Shown in pieces: positions 18,926-28,007 of a DNA stretch of 64,000 nucleotides (within the stretch, counting starts at the first letter, position 1; the number at the start of each line of letters is the position of its first letter). Where the stretch lies: contig CAZUGA010000015.1 in assembly GCA_964619885.1 (NCBI GenBank), positions 27,543 to 91,542 on the forward strand, in the 5' to 3' direction. Position numbers and translations under genes: made by a program. The notes below the pieces were generated by a model that had not been told where the DNA came from, did no database searches, and saw nothing but the letters and a program-made list of their open reading frames with translations. The stretch is from CAZUGA01 sp964619885. Its GTDB lineage: Bacteria > Pseudomonadota > Gammaproteobacteria > Methylococcales > UBA1147.

Positions 18926-19187
18926 GAATTCTCCGTGATTATGAAAACTTTAGGCTACCAATTATTATAGCCCGACGCTTGGCTATCCCTATGCGGAATA
19001 TTTAGAATTAGAGATCGACCAGCACGCAGCTAAAACCGATTTATAGTACACCGATCAACACAAATTGGTTGAGTGTTTTTAGAAATTGCCTTTTCCGAAT
19101 ACCGGTCTTACGGGACTAGTAGTCTAAGATCAAAATCCAATTTCACCAACTAAAAAGAATACGCCTAATTCTTCAAAACCAATAACT

Positions 19188-20360
19188 TTATGCCACTTGT
19201 ACCGAGGTGCGTATCACGTGCGCCGCTTGTGCGGGAAGAAAATATGAATAAAGCGGCGCCGAATGCAGCGGGTTAGATGGATCGTACTCTAGGCCGTACA
19301 ACGAAAAATAATCTGCTTTTAGCGATGCTGGCATTTCGCTGCGTGAGATTAGCTCTAGTAACTTCGCATTCTCGATACTGGCTTCCAACGACGCGCCGAA
19401 TAAGCGCAAACGATCCCTTATCTCGGGGGGTATATCCTTATTGCGACGCGGACGGCTAAATACCTGCTCCAGCAATCCTCCGGTATATTCCCCAGTCGCC
19501 GCTAAAACATCGATACCGACGGAATTCATCGCAGCGATCTGCTCTTCCAATGCCACGGCAACACGTTTGCCATCAGTTATACGGGTTGCCCGCAATGCAA
19601 GGTGATGCGCCGTGTACCCGTACACGTGATTCCAGTGCTGGATGATCTGAGAAGTCTCGCCCGCCAGGGATTGATCGATAAACAGCCGCAACTGCTGACC
19701 ATTGTCCAAAATCTTGAACAAAACATAAGCGTCCCAGCCATCCTTAAACTGATAATAACTCTCTCCGTCCACCTGACTGGGGATATAGCCGTGATTGCGG
19801 CGCAGGTTTTCCACCACCCGCTCCGCATCACCACGCGCGGAGCTTCCGCAACGAATCGCCAAGTGATCAAAGTGTAGCGACCAATCGTTTTTATCGGCTA
19901 TTTTCAACAAGGTCAAATCGGCCTCGCTGTAAAGCAACGATTCTACAGCCTTGACTGCGGTATATATATCCAGATTAGAAACCAATTCCGCGATACGCTG
20001 CGCATCAGTATCGCAGAGGTCGTCACGCGCACGATCCAATATATGCCCAAGGAATCTTTCCGCGTAGTCGGAGACATAATGGGTGGCACCGGGCAAATCC
20101 ATTTCGAATGGCTTGACCTGCCTGGCATTAGTGTAGGCTTCCAATAAGTCCGCTACGGTATTTACGTTAGAAAAATACTCCATGGCATCCGATGGCTGGG
20201 GTTCAGCCGCGAACGGGGTTAGATCCAAACCCGCCCATTCCCCGCCGGAATGCGGAACCATCAGCTTGGATGCGTTATTCGGATCGACAACGAAGCCTTC
20301 TTCATTATCAATTAATTCATTGACTAATCGAACCGCAAAATCTCGATGTCGCTTAAACAC
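19188..20360 (-). CDS. VOC-superfamily putative Fe(II) dioxygenase (DUF1338/HPPD-like)
   Basis: A 390-residue protein with a GTG start (GGGGGCGACA precedes it). After a helical ~160-residue N-terminal part come two vicinal-oxygen-chelate-like modules. FDHLAIRCGS provides His166 and Arg170 with the HxxxR spacing of DUF1338 enzymes, TAHHLALRAT provides His252/253, and GGLLEQVFSRP provides Glu298. Together these make a plausible 2-His-1-Glu iron site. DUF1338 enzymes convert 2-oxoadipate to D-2-hydroxyglutarate (HglS), while HPPD uses a similar fold on 4-hydroxyphenylpyruvate. It is transcribed towards the kynurenine block, 262 bp upstream of the SDR. The family assignment is by motif only, and the long N-terminal region is unlike the short DUF1338 proteins I know. 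Confidence 0.5.
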   Translation of the reverse strand: MFKRHRDFAVRLVNELIDNEEGFVVDPNNASKLMVPHSGGEWAGLDLTPFAAEPQPSDAMEYFSNVNTVADLLEAYTNARQVKPFEMDLPGATHYVSDYAERFLGHILDRARDDLCDTDAQRIAELVSNLDIYTAVKAVESLLYSEADLTLLKIADKNDWSLHFDHLAIRCGSSARGDAERVVENLRRNHGYIPSQVDGESYYQFKDGWDAYVLFKILDNGQQLRLFIDQSLAGETSQIIQHWNHVYGYTAHHLALRATRITDGKRVAVALEEQIAAMNSVGIDVLAATGEYTGGLLEQVFSRPRRNKDIPPEIRDRLRLFGASLEASIENAKLLELISRSEMPASLKADYFSLYGLEYDPSNPLHSAPLYSYFLPAQAAHVIRTSVQVA

Positions 20361-20634
20361 TGTCGCCCCCGTGTAATATTCAATCCTTTTATATTAGACC
20401 GGAATACCCTGGAAAGTTTTTTGCGACCCAAATCAATTCTTCTACAAAAACATCTCGGCTTACTTTGTTTCCATTGAATATTAGAATAAGACCACAGGCC
20501 GCACGCTTCTATGCTTGGACTTTGACTATCTGTAAAATATTTAAAATCAAGGAGATGACATATTTCCCGAGCGGACGACCTGAAATGTTGTGCGGTCCTA
20601 TCCAGGCTAAAATTGCCGCAACTGGGTAGAAGTC

Positions 20635-21255
20635 TTAAACTTTGATCAGGAACGGGAATTTTTCGATATTTTTTAGCGCAATGCCGATACCACGTGCAAC
20701 CACACGCAAAGGATCTTTGGCAATATGCACGGGGAGTTGCGTCCGCGTCGATAACCGCCGGTCCAATCCTCATAACAGCGCGCGCCCGCCAACCAAATGC
20801 ATACCGTTTCGGTAGATGTCCGCACAAAGTTCAGGTGAGTTATTTCCAGCGCGCTCAATAGCGCATCCTCACTTTTTCGGATAGAACTGTCTATAACCTT
20901 TGCTATTTCTTTATAAGTCACTACGATTTTTTTCGGTAGACCACTTACCAATTCTCGACCATAAACCACATAGTCTTCTGGAGGATTCTCCAAATAATCA
21001 AGCGCTGACCCTACGTTAAATTTTATCAATTCAGCGCCACGTTCACCGACGGACACGTTGTGCTGTTGACGCAAATAATCGACAATGTCTGCATTAAATC
21101 GGTCGCCTGCAATTCGTATCGCACGATTACAAACTATCCCAGCCAGGGCGATCACCGCGATTTCCGCGGCCCCCCGCCAATATCGACCACCATACTCTCG
21201 TCAGGCTGTTCGACTTTTATCCCGATCCCAATCGCTGAAGCCAAAGAATTTCATT
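20635..21255 (-). pseudogene. mreB: Decayed mreB remnant
   Basis: Reading the minus strand in three frames recovers the C-terminal half of the actin-like cell-shape protein MreB. The first piece is SAIGIGIKVEQPDESMVVDIGGG, where the frame breaks. The next is IAVIALAGIVCNRAIRIAGDRFNADIVDYL and GLPKKIVVTYKEI, then ALEITH, with a second break. The last is ELCADIYRNGMHLVGGRALL, an in-frame stop (TGA), GLDRRL, and IAKDPLRVVARGIGIALKN to a TAA at 20635. The N-terminal half, with the phosphate-1 loop, is absent. At least two frameshifts and one stop show it is inactive. A functional mreB presumably exists elsewhere. Confidence 0.85.
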
Positions 21256-21570
21256 TTTATTATTATTTTTTAGATTACCAAGTACGGTATATGCCAATAT
21301 CGTGTCAATCACAATCGAAGAATGATCGACAAGCGAAACGGAACATACTTTGTCTATAAATTCGAACTCCTGAAGATCAGAAACTGAGCACTTTTCAAAT
21401 TTGACGGGTCGGTTTATTGTCGCGCACTCAGCAAAACTTGAAATAGGCTATTGGCTTTGCCGCCGGTAATTATCAACAGATCAAGACAGATGACCTTTAC
21501 ATGGGTACACTACGGCCTACCGATTATTTTTTGTTCGATTTCGTGTGATCTATCTGACTAAAAATTAACC
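21256..21570. other. Intergenic region
   Basis: No gene. The left part begins with AT-rich DNA where the mreB remnant ends abruptly, a possible deletion or insertion junction. The right part must contain the promoter of the hybrid kinase. No strong hairpin is visible. Confidence 0.4.
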
Positions 21571-23670
21571 ATGCGCTCGACGCCTAGCGTATCTCGGTTA
21601 ACGCAGATTAACCTAACTCTGTCGAGTTTGATTGCCGGTCACCGGGCATTTCTGCGTGCCCGGACTCGATCGGAATTATTCGACAACATCTGCCACGTAT
21701 TAGTGGAAACATGCGGGTACCGTTATGCGTGGATATCTATCAATGAATCTGCCAACGGTAGTGAAACCGTGATCAGCGCCGCGGGATTCGAGAACAGCGG
21801 CCTTGCCAACACGCCCCAAAGTTGTTCTGACGATGCAGATCCAACAACAGTACGCCGAAGTACAACCTGCTCGGGCAGAACGCAACCTGCCCAAAACTCA
21901 ACCTTTTACCAACAGCTCCACTCCATAGCAAAACCCTGGTCATCGATTGGATTTCCACTCGACATTGACGGCAAAATATTCGCGTATCTAAACATTCACG
22001 CCGAAAATCTAGACGGCTTCGACCATGATGTCGTTGTATTGCTGGAGCAAATGACCCAAGACCTTTGTTATTGCTTAAACAATCTGATAACCCGGAACGA
22101 GCGGGATTCGGCCCAGCGAGAACTGGCCGACACAATCGTGCAACGCGCAATCATTTTGGAAAGCATCCCCGATATCGCTTATCAATTGGATACCGAATCG
22201 AGACTGGTCATCTGGAATAAGCGCATGGTCTCGGTTACCCAATATTCAGTCGATGAGTTACTGAACAAACCTGCGATTGAGTTTTTTCCAGAATACCATC
22301 AGCTAATAGTGGCCCAAGCCATTCAGCAAGTTTATCAAAACGGCTACGCGGATGTTAATGCGGACCTGTTAACCAAAAGTGGCAAGACTATCCCCTATCA
22401 CATCAATGGCTCGCTGGTTAAAAATGAAGATGATCAGATCATTGGGATAACCGGTGTCGGCCGTGACTTAAGCGAGCAGTACGAAATAGAACGAGAAAAG
22501 ACGCAATTACAGAAACAATTACTTCAATCGCAAAAGATGGAGGCTATAGGCCAACTTGCCGGTGGAATCGCACACGATTTTAACAACATCCTGGCCTCTA
22601 TATTGGGTTTCACCAATTTAGCCCAGAAAAAGAGTCGGCCATATGATGATACAAAACTGGATGAACACCTGCTTCAAATTCAAAATTCCGGTACCCAAGC
22701 GCGCGATATAATCACACAGATGCTGGCCTTTAGCCGGGATAGTGAAATCAACCTGGTACCGATCCAGCTACAACCACTGATCATGGAATTCGGTAACATT
22801 CTTAATACGACCATGCCGTCAACGATTAAGATCAATTATAAGCTAACTTCCGAATCACCTTGCATCCTTGCCAACCCGGTTCAATTGAACCAAGTTATTT
22901 TAAATCTTTGTATCAACGCCCGGGATGCAATCACAGACCATGGCCAAATAGACATCATGCTTCGCCAACAATCCTTCGCAGAAACTGCATGCGCGTCCTG
23001 CAAGGCACCGGTACACGGCAAATTTGTGGAACTATCGGTGCACGATAACGGTTATGGAATCCAATCCCACCTTTTGGATAAAATTTTCGATCCATTTTTT
23101 TCCACCAAGGAACTCAGGCGGGGAAGCGGCATGGGCCTCGCCATGGCGCATAGAATCATTCACAAACATCAAGGGCACATCCGTGTTGAGACAGGACCAG
23201 ATATCGGAACAACTTTTTACCTAATTTTCCCAACCTTCGACGAACCGGACCAAGCGACCGTCAAAACCGATGAACTTGTATACGATCAGACAGAGCTTCC
23301 AAAAAAGGGCCGAATTCTAATCGTAGACGATGATCGGTCAATCGTGTTCTTTGAGACAGAACTGCTCCAGAACCAAGGATATGAAGTTACCGCTTTTACC
23401 GACAGCGAACAATCCTTACGGGCATTCAAACAAAATCCTATCCACTTTGACCTCCTGTTAACCGATCAAACGATGCCTAAATTGAACGGATTGGAACTGA
23501 CCCGGAAAGTTCGTACAATTCGTCCGGATTTACCGGTTATTCTTTGCTCGGGACAATTTCTTGAAATAGACAGTAACTCATTTTCCGCGTTGGGAATTGA
23601 TCGCTATCTACAAAAACCTGCCGACGTCGATGAATTGTTGCGTACGATAAACGAGTTAATCAAGACATAA
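21571..23670 (+). CDS. Hybrid sensor histidine kinase (GAF-PAS-HisKA-HATPase-REC)
   Basis: A 699-residue cytoplasmic hybrid kinase without membrane helices. A GAF-like domain spans about residues 25-175 (LVETCGYRYAWISI to ITRNERDSAQRE). A PAS domain spans about 190-305 (PDIAYQLDTESRLVIWNKR). The HisKA helix has the phospho-accepting His335 in GGIAHDFNNILASILG. The ATPase N-box is LNLCINARDA, then DNGYGI and RRGSGMGLAMA. The C-terminal receiver has acidic VDDD, phospho-Asp632 in LLTDQTMP and Lys682 in QKPAD. Several cysteines (CASCKAP) lie in the ATPase domain. No output regulator is adjacent, so the partner is unknown. Confidence 0.92.
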   Translation: MRSTPSVSRLTQINLTLSSLIAGHRAFLRARTRSELFDNICHVLVETCGYRYAWISINESANGSETVISAAGFENSGLANTPQSCSDDADPTTVRRSTTCSGRTQPAQNSTFYQQLHSIAKPWSSIGFPLDIDGKIFAYLNIHAENLDGFDHDVVVLLEQMTQDLCYCLNNLITRNERDSAQRELADTIVQRAIILESIPDIAYQLDTESRLVIWNKRMVSVTQYSVDELLNKPAIEFFPEYHQLIVAQAIQQVYQNGYADVNADLLTKSGKTIPYHINGSLVKNEDDQIIGITGVGRDLSEQYEIEREKTQLQKQLLQSQKMEAIGQLAGGIAHDFNNILASILGFTNLAQKKSRPYDDTKLDEHLLQIQNSGTQARDIITQMLAFSRDSEINLVPIQLQPLIMEFGNILNTTMPSTIKINYKLTSESPCILANPVQLNQVILNLCINARDAITDHGQIDIMLRQQSFAETACASCKAPVHGKFVELSVHDNGYGIQSHLLDKIFDPFFSTKELRRGSGMGLAMAHRIIHKHQGHIRVETGPDIGTTFYLIFPTFDEPDQATVKTDELVYDQTELPKKGRILIVDDDRSIVFFETELLQNQGYEVTAFTDSEQSLRAFKQNPIHFDLLLTDQTMPKLNGLELTRKVRTIRPDLPVILCSGQFLEIDSNSFSALGIDRYLQKPADVDELLRTINELIKT

Positions 23671-23855
23671 CAAGAATGCCGAAAAGGCACGACAATTTTC
23701 AGCTATTCGCAATACCCTCCAAATATTTGAAAGACCAGTCACTGATCTAAATGACTTGCGATCAAACCCAACGAAGTTCCTGTAAATTATCACACCAATC
23801 AGTACTCACCGGCCGGAAACTCTATTGCTAATTTCAACCTATGCTATTGCCTATT

Positions 23856-24788
23856 TTACTCATACCCAAAACGCTTATTTAGTCGATATGCGTGGGCATT
23901 AAAGTAAGCTAAATCAGAATCTGATAAATTCTTTTCCCATACATTATCATATTTTATCTCAGAGCTTTTAAAGCGTGCATTATTACCATTGGTAATATGA
24001 TGTACTTTCGACGAGAAATCCAGCATATTTCGCTGATATTCTACACCCAGAAAGTTTGAAATACGCTTCATAACATTCTCTGTATCTTTTGCAATATCTT
24101 CATACTTAACAACCAACAAATGCTCTCTATTAACATATTTATCTAGAAGAGGTAAGGCTCGATTATAATAATTTATCCAGCTATCTAAACTTTTCTTTCT
24201 ATCAAAACCACGCTTAAGATTAGAATAGAATCCACCCCTACCATCTCGGACAAGCAGGATAATCCTAGTTTCTTGTTTATTATTTAAATAGATTCCTAAC
24301 CCTTTGAGGTAGGCCTTAGACGAATCAACCACCATATTTGCGCCACTAGATACTAAGACCGATTGGTATAGTTTTATATTATTTAATAAAGATCGCTTAA
24401 ATTTTCCAACGACAGGAATATGCAGTGGAATACCGAAACGATAATATGCGTATAATAATACATGAGATATTTTTCGTGATATTTTATATATTTTTGTCTG
24501 CTGATTTTTATCAATAACTACTTTTGGCGAAATATACCCCAAGTCAAATTCGTAAGGATTACTATATATATTTATATTGGATTGCTGTTCTACGCGAGCC
24601 AATACTTTTCTCCAAAAGTCACATTCATCAACTGCAAGTCCACATCCACACATAGTATTCAATGCTATATTTTTGGGCAGGTGTGAAATTTCTCCCAAGG
24701 ACTCAATATTCGAGTGTGAACCAATCAGCATATCAAGCAATGTCGAACCGGAGTGCCCAGAAGAACAAATATATACAGTTTTTATCAT
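23856..24788 (-). CDS. Sulfotransferase family protein
   Basis: A 310-residue PAPS-dependent sulfotransferase. The 5'-phosphosulfate loop is ICSSGHSGSTLLDMLIGSH at residues 7-25. The 3'-phosphate site is VVDSSKAYLKG with LLVRDGRGGFYSN. LLVVKYEDIAKDTENVMKRISNFLG is the usual C-terminal helix pair. It probably sulfates a polysaccharide or other envelope molecule. The gene is much more AT-rich than its neighbours and flanked by AT-rich non-coding DNA, suggesting horizontal acquisition. It stands alone without polysaccharide genes. Confidence 0.85.
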   Translation of the reverse strand: MIKTVYICSSGHSGSTLLDMLIGSHSNIESLGEISHLPKNIALNTMCGCGLAVDECDFWRKVLARVEQQSNINIYSNPYEFDLGYISPKVVIDKNQQTKIYKISRKISHVLLYAYYRFGIPLHIPVVGKFKRSLLNNIKLYQSVLVSSGANMVVDSSKAYLKGLGIYLNNKQETRIILLVRDGRGGFYSNLKRGFDRKKSLDSWINYYNRALPLLDKYVNREHLLVVKYEDIAKDTENVMKRISNFLGVEYQRNMLDFSSKVHHITNGNNARFKSSEIKYDNVWEKNLSDSDLAYFNAHAYRLNKRFGYE

Positions 24789-25425
24789 GATACATATCCT
24801 ATGTCAGAGTTGCTTTGATTTTTTGCCCAATAGGTCATCTATGATCAACTCTTTACTGTTTTAGAATTTTAATATGCTTACACGTTTTTTATATCCATGT
24901 AAACTTGTAAATTTTGGGATATACGTTGAGCGTTATTTCTTCAACCAATCCATTCTTTTTTGGTTTTTTCAGTTATGATGAATATGAGATGAGAGACAAA
25001 TCTATATTTACAGCCATCAATCTGATTAAATCGAAATTTAAAATTGAAAATTATTTACTTCCGTAACTGGTATTTTTATCTATGAATCTAAAAATTAAAA
25101 TACGCTAATTTTTAGATTCCTTTCCTTCCTAAAACCTCATATTACTTTCACTACGATAAAAAAATACCTAAATTCATAGGACCAGTATACAGTACAAGAA
25201 TCTGTTCCAATATCCTACATTTTCGAAATTCGACTGAGAAATAAGGGTGCCTGCTTAGAAACATCTGACTGGGCTGTTTGAGATGCCTTGGGCGCATCCT
25301 AATCGGCACGCACAATCCGCCGCTATTCGCTATACCATGCTACTGATTTCTTACAACGGCTTTGTTTGCGGTCAGATCTGACCTAATAACTCAAAATACC
25401 CGAGTAAAACCAACACTGGCAGGCT
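24789..25425. other. AT-rich non-coding region
   Basis: About 640 bp with no supportable gene on either strand. Base composition is as AT-rich as the sulfotransferase gene, so it may be part of the same acquired segment. I see no terminal repeats that would define its ends. Confidence 0.5.
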
Positions 25426-26292
25426 TCAAGCCAAAGCAACCTTCTGCTCAGCTTCCGGTTGCATCAACTTGGCCACTTCCTCAACGTGTTCATCGGTTTC
25501 CTGCATGATGGGTTCAATGACTTCCTCGGACAAACCGGTAATTTCCCAAACAATTGGATCAACCTCTTCTGGCAATGCAGATGCTGCAACCTTTTCCTTG
25601 GACGATGCCATATAACGGCCTAGATGAATAATCGCCGTTTCCAGGCGATATTTGGTAGATTCTTTCGGCTCCATGTGCAATTCGGTAGTCTCCCTGTAAC
25701 TTTCGGGCAGGCGCCATCGAAGCATCAATTCACTACCCACCTGGCCGTAGTCAAAGCCTATTATTTCCCGTTCCGCCAAATAGAGTGGCATCTCTTCCTG
25801 CAACGACTTTTCGATCGCCAAAATGGATTCTTCGGGAAATTTATGATACATCAACAAATGCCCCACATCGTGCAGCAACCCCCCAACGAACAGCCGGTCG
25901 GTATCCAAATAATTCAACCGATTTGCGATCAACCTTGCAGATATTCCGCAATATACGCTCTTTCTCCAGTAGGACTCTGTATTTACTATCTCGTTTGGGA
26001 TATTTGAGAAGCTTCTTATTGCAGCCACACCCAATACCAGGTCGTGCAAGTGCGAAGTACCCAATATACTGATCGCGCGGGTTAAGGAATCAATTTGTCG
26101 AGCGAATCCGAAAAATGCACTATTCGCCATACGCAATACGCGTATCGATATATTCGGATCGGTACTGATTGTTTTAGCAAAATCCGACATACGCATCTTC
26201 GGATTATTCAGCATTCCGCGTACGCGAAGATAAACATCCGGGAGTGAAATCAATCCGGATACGTCATTAACAGCTTGTTGAAGATCAGCCAT
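25426..26292 (-). CDS. HDOD domain protein
   Basis: A 288-residue single-domain HDOD protein. HDOD is a relative of the HD hydrolase fold that usually lacks full catalytic metal ligands. SLPDVYLRVRGMLNNP, FAKTISTDPNISIRVLRMANSAFFGF and AISILGTSHLHDLVLG are the typical first half. FVGGLLHDVGHLLMYHKFP retains HD. The C-terminal ~60 residues are acidic and helical. I start at MADLQQAV (26292), preceded by GGGTG; the frame to 26358 adds a Cys-rich stretch outside the family. HDOD proteins act in signalling, often cyclic-di-GMP or stress related. No partner gene is adjacent. Confidence 0.85.
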   Translation of the reverse strand: MADLQQAVNDVSGLISLPDVYLRVRGMLNNPKMRMSDFAKTISTDPNISIRVLRMANSAFFGFARQIDSLTRAISILGTSHLHDLVLGVAAIRSFSNIPNEIVNTESYWRKSVYCGISARLIANRLNYLDTDRLFVGGLLHDVGHLLMYHKFPEESILAIEKSLQEEMPLYLAEREIIGFDYGQVGSELMLRWRLPESYRETTELHMEPKESTKYRLETAIIHLGRYMASSKEKVAASALPEEVDPIVWEITGLSEEVIEPIMQETDEHVEEVAKLMQPEAEQKVALA

Positions 26293-26771
26293 AGGGCACC
26301 CACATCCAACCAATTTTTCGTCTGAAATAAAAAGCGCTGTTCCAACAAGTTCAAGCAAGGATCAAATACCGGCAAGGTAATCTTAGGATTTCCCAATCAA
26401 CTGGTATACGCGTCTGCCTGGTTAAACCAAATATTGGCTGTAAAGATCGATAATAAACACTGATTATTTCACTTCGCAACCAAACCGTTCAAGCCGATAG
26501 CCCTTAAGAAATATCGGCTTAGCTGGAAAGCACCGAAACCCCACAAATTTTGCAGGCAATTCAATTAGACTGTAGTTCAATACCCGGCATATTCAACACA
26601 TCCGGGATCAATCTACCCGCCCGAAGAAATTTACCGATCCACCAACTGAGAACAGCGGTGTAATAAATCTGATTCTCAAATTAGCTAAGTGTTAGTTTTA
26701 GCTATCGAATACAAGATTGAACAAGAAAAATTTTTTAGATGTGCAAATGGATCATCTCGATAAATGATCCA
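26293..26771. other. Intergenic region
   Basis: Nothing recognisable apart from the untranslated leader of the HDOD gene. No repeats or strong hairpins seen. Confidence 0.4.
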
Positions 26772-27974
26772 CTATAACTGAACGTTCAAACCTATCAACA
26801 AACGGTAATCATCATCACGCCCGATCTTATCGTCGATCCGTGAAAAGAACACGCCCAATTTACCCACTTTGGAGAATCCATAATCAATGCTCAGATCCAA
26901 TTCACTCATATCGTATTGCCCTTGCGCCCCTCGGTATCGAGCCATTGCAACATCGACCTGCAAGGGAATTGACTTGGCTGAATACGTAAAACCGGCTGCG
27001 ACGCCAATGCTATTCAGGTTATTCAGGTCCGTGAATGAACGATACTGCAGCGAGGTGTAATAAGGATCTCCACCAATTCCAACGGCGGTCGACGCACCCG
27101 CGAGCAATTGGTTATACGAGGCGAACAACGAAATACTGGACCACTCCAGGCTGGCCTGAAATCCAACCGTTGTGGATTTAACGTCGCCCAGCAGTGCCGC
27201 CCCGGTCGACCATACCCGATCTACTTGGCTATTCAATTGAACCGCGACAGAACGACCCAGGTTGAAGTTATAACCCAGTTCCAAATAGCCGATATCCTGT
27301 AGATCCGGCAAGTGATAGTACCACGATTGTGCGCTAAATCCGTATAACGAATACTGTGCCGAAAATGCTGTGGCACCGGCGGTACTGGGTGTTTCCAAAA
27401 TACTACCAATATCAACATACGGGATCGCTTCATCGCCGATGTTCCAATCAGAAACCGCATTGACATACATCGCCGAAAACCTTAAAGATGGGTTTACATC
27501 ATAATTAACCGCAAGGGATTCAAATAAATTCGGAACCAACAATATGTCATCGGTCTGAATAAAAGGGCTGTCTAAACGTCGTCGACCAATCTGAAAACTT
27601 CCATGTTTCCAATACCAAGTCAATGAAAACTCCCCGGGTAGCGTGTAGTTTCCATTCAATGGATTTAATTTGTTTAATGGCGACGCGCTGGATACAAGGG
27701 GCCGCACACGTATCGTTCGAGGCAGTATAAAATTGCTGGCCCGCAAAACCAAACCTTGGCTGGATTCAATTTGAATCCCCGCCGTACTGTGTGAGGTAAA
27801 AGGATTCAATACATTGGCCAAATTCATTTTGGAATCCTGGCGAGCCCGTACCTGAACGTCGCTATAAACCTCGTCCGCGAATAATGGCTGATAGGAAATC
27901 ACGGCAAACACCAGCAGACTGAAATTTAATAGCCCGCCGAATCGCCAGCCTTTCCGTGGATAAAGGGTTTTCAT
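26772..27974 (-). CDS. Outer-membrane beta-barrel protein (porin-like)
   Basis: A 400-residue protein with a signal peptide (FGGLLNFSLLVFAVISYQPLFA, cut near ADEVY). The long mature chain shows alternating hydrophobic strands and aromatic girdles, e.g. FSLTWYWKHGSFQIGRRRL, SAQSWYYHLPDLQDIGYLEL and LGVFFSRIDDK. It ends DYRLLIGLNVQL, a C-terminal strand with a hydrophobic last residue. The size fits a 16-18-strand porin, and the GSFQIGRRRLDSPF segment recalls OprD-like porins. It begins 33 bp after the HupE-like gene on the same strand, so it is probably the last gene of that operon. Confidence 0.75.
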   Translation of the reverse strand: MKTLYPRKGWRFGGLLNFSLLVFAVISYQPLFADEVYSDVQVRARQDSKMNLANVLNPFTSHSTAGIQIESSQGLVLRASNFILPRTIRVRPLVSSASPLNKLNPLNGNYTLPGEFSLTWYWKHGSFQIGRRRLDSPFIQTDDILLVPNLFESLAVNYDVNPSLRFSAMYVNAVSDWNIGDEAIPYVDIGSILETPSTAGATAFSAQYSLYGFSAQSWYYHLPDLQDIGYLELGYNFNLGRSVAVQLNSQVDRVWSTGAALLGDVKSTTVGFQASLEWSSISLFASYNQLLAGASTAVGIGGDPYYTSLQYRSFTDLNNLNSIGVAAGFTYSAKSIPLQVDVAMARYRGAQGQYDMSELDLSIDYGFSKVGKLGVFFSRIDDKIGRDDDYRLLIGLNVQL

Positions 27975-28007
27975 ATTTAGCCGTTAGCAAAACCAAGTGC
28001 TGTCCAA

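Noticed and set aside
23677..23689. TGCC-GAAAA-GGCA hairpin after the hybrid kinase as terminator
   Set aside because: Only a four-pair stem and a weak T stretch; too little to call.
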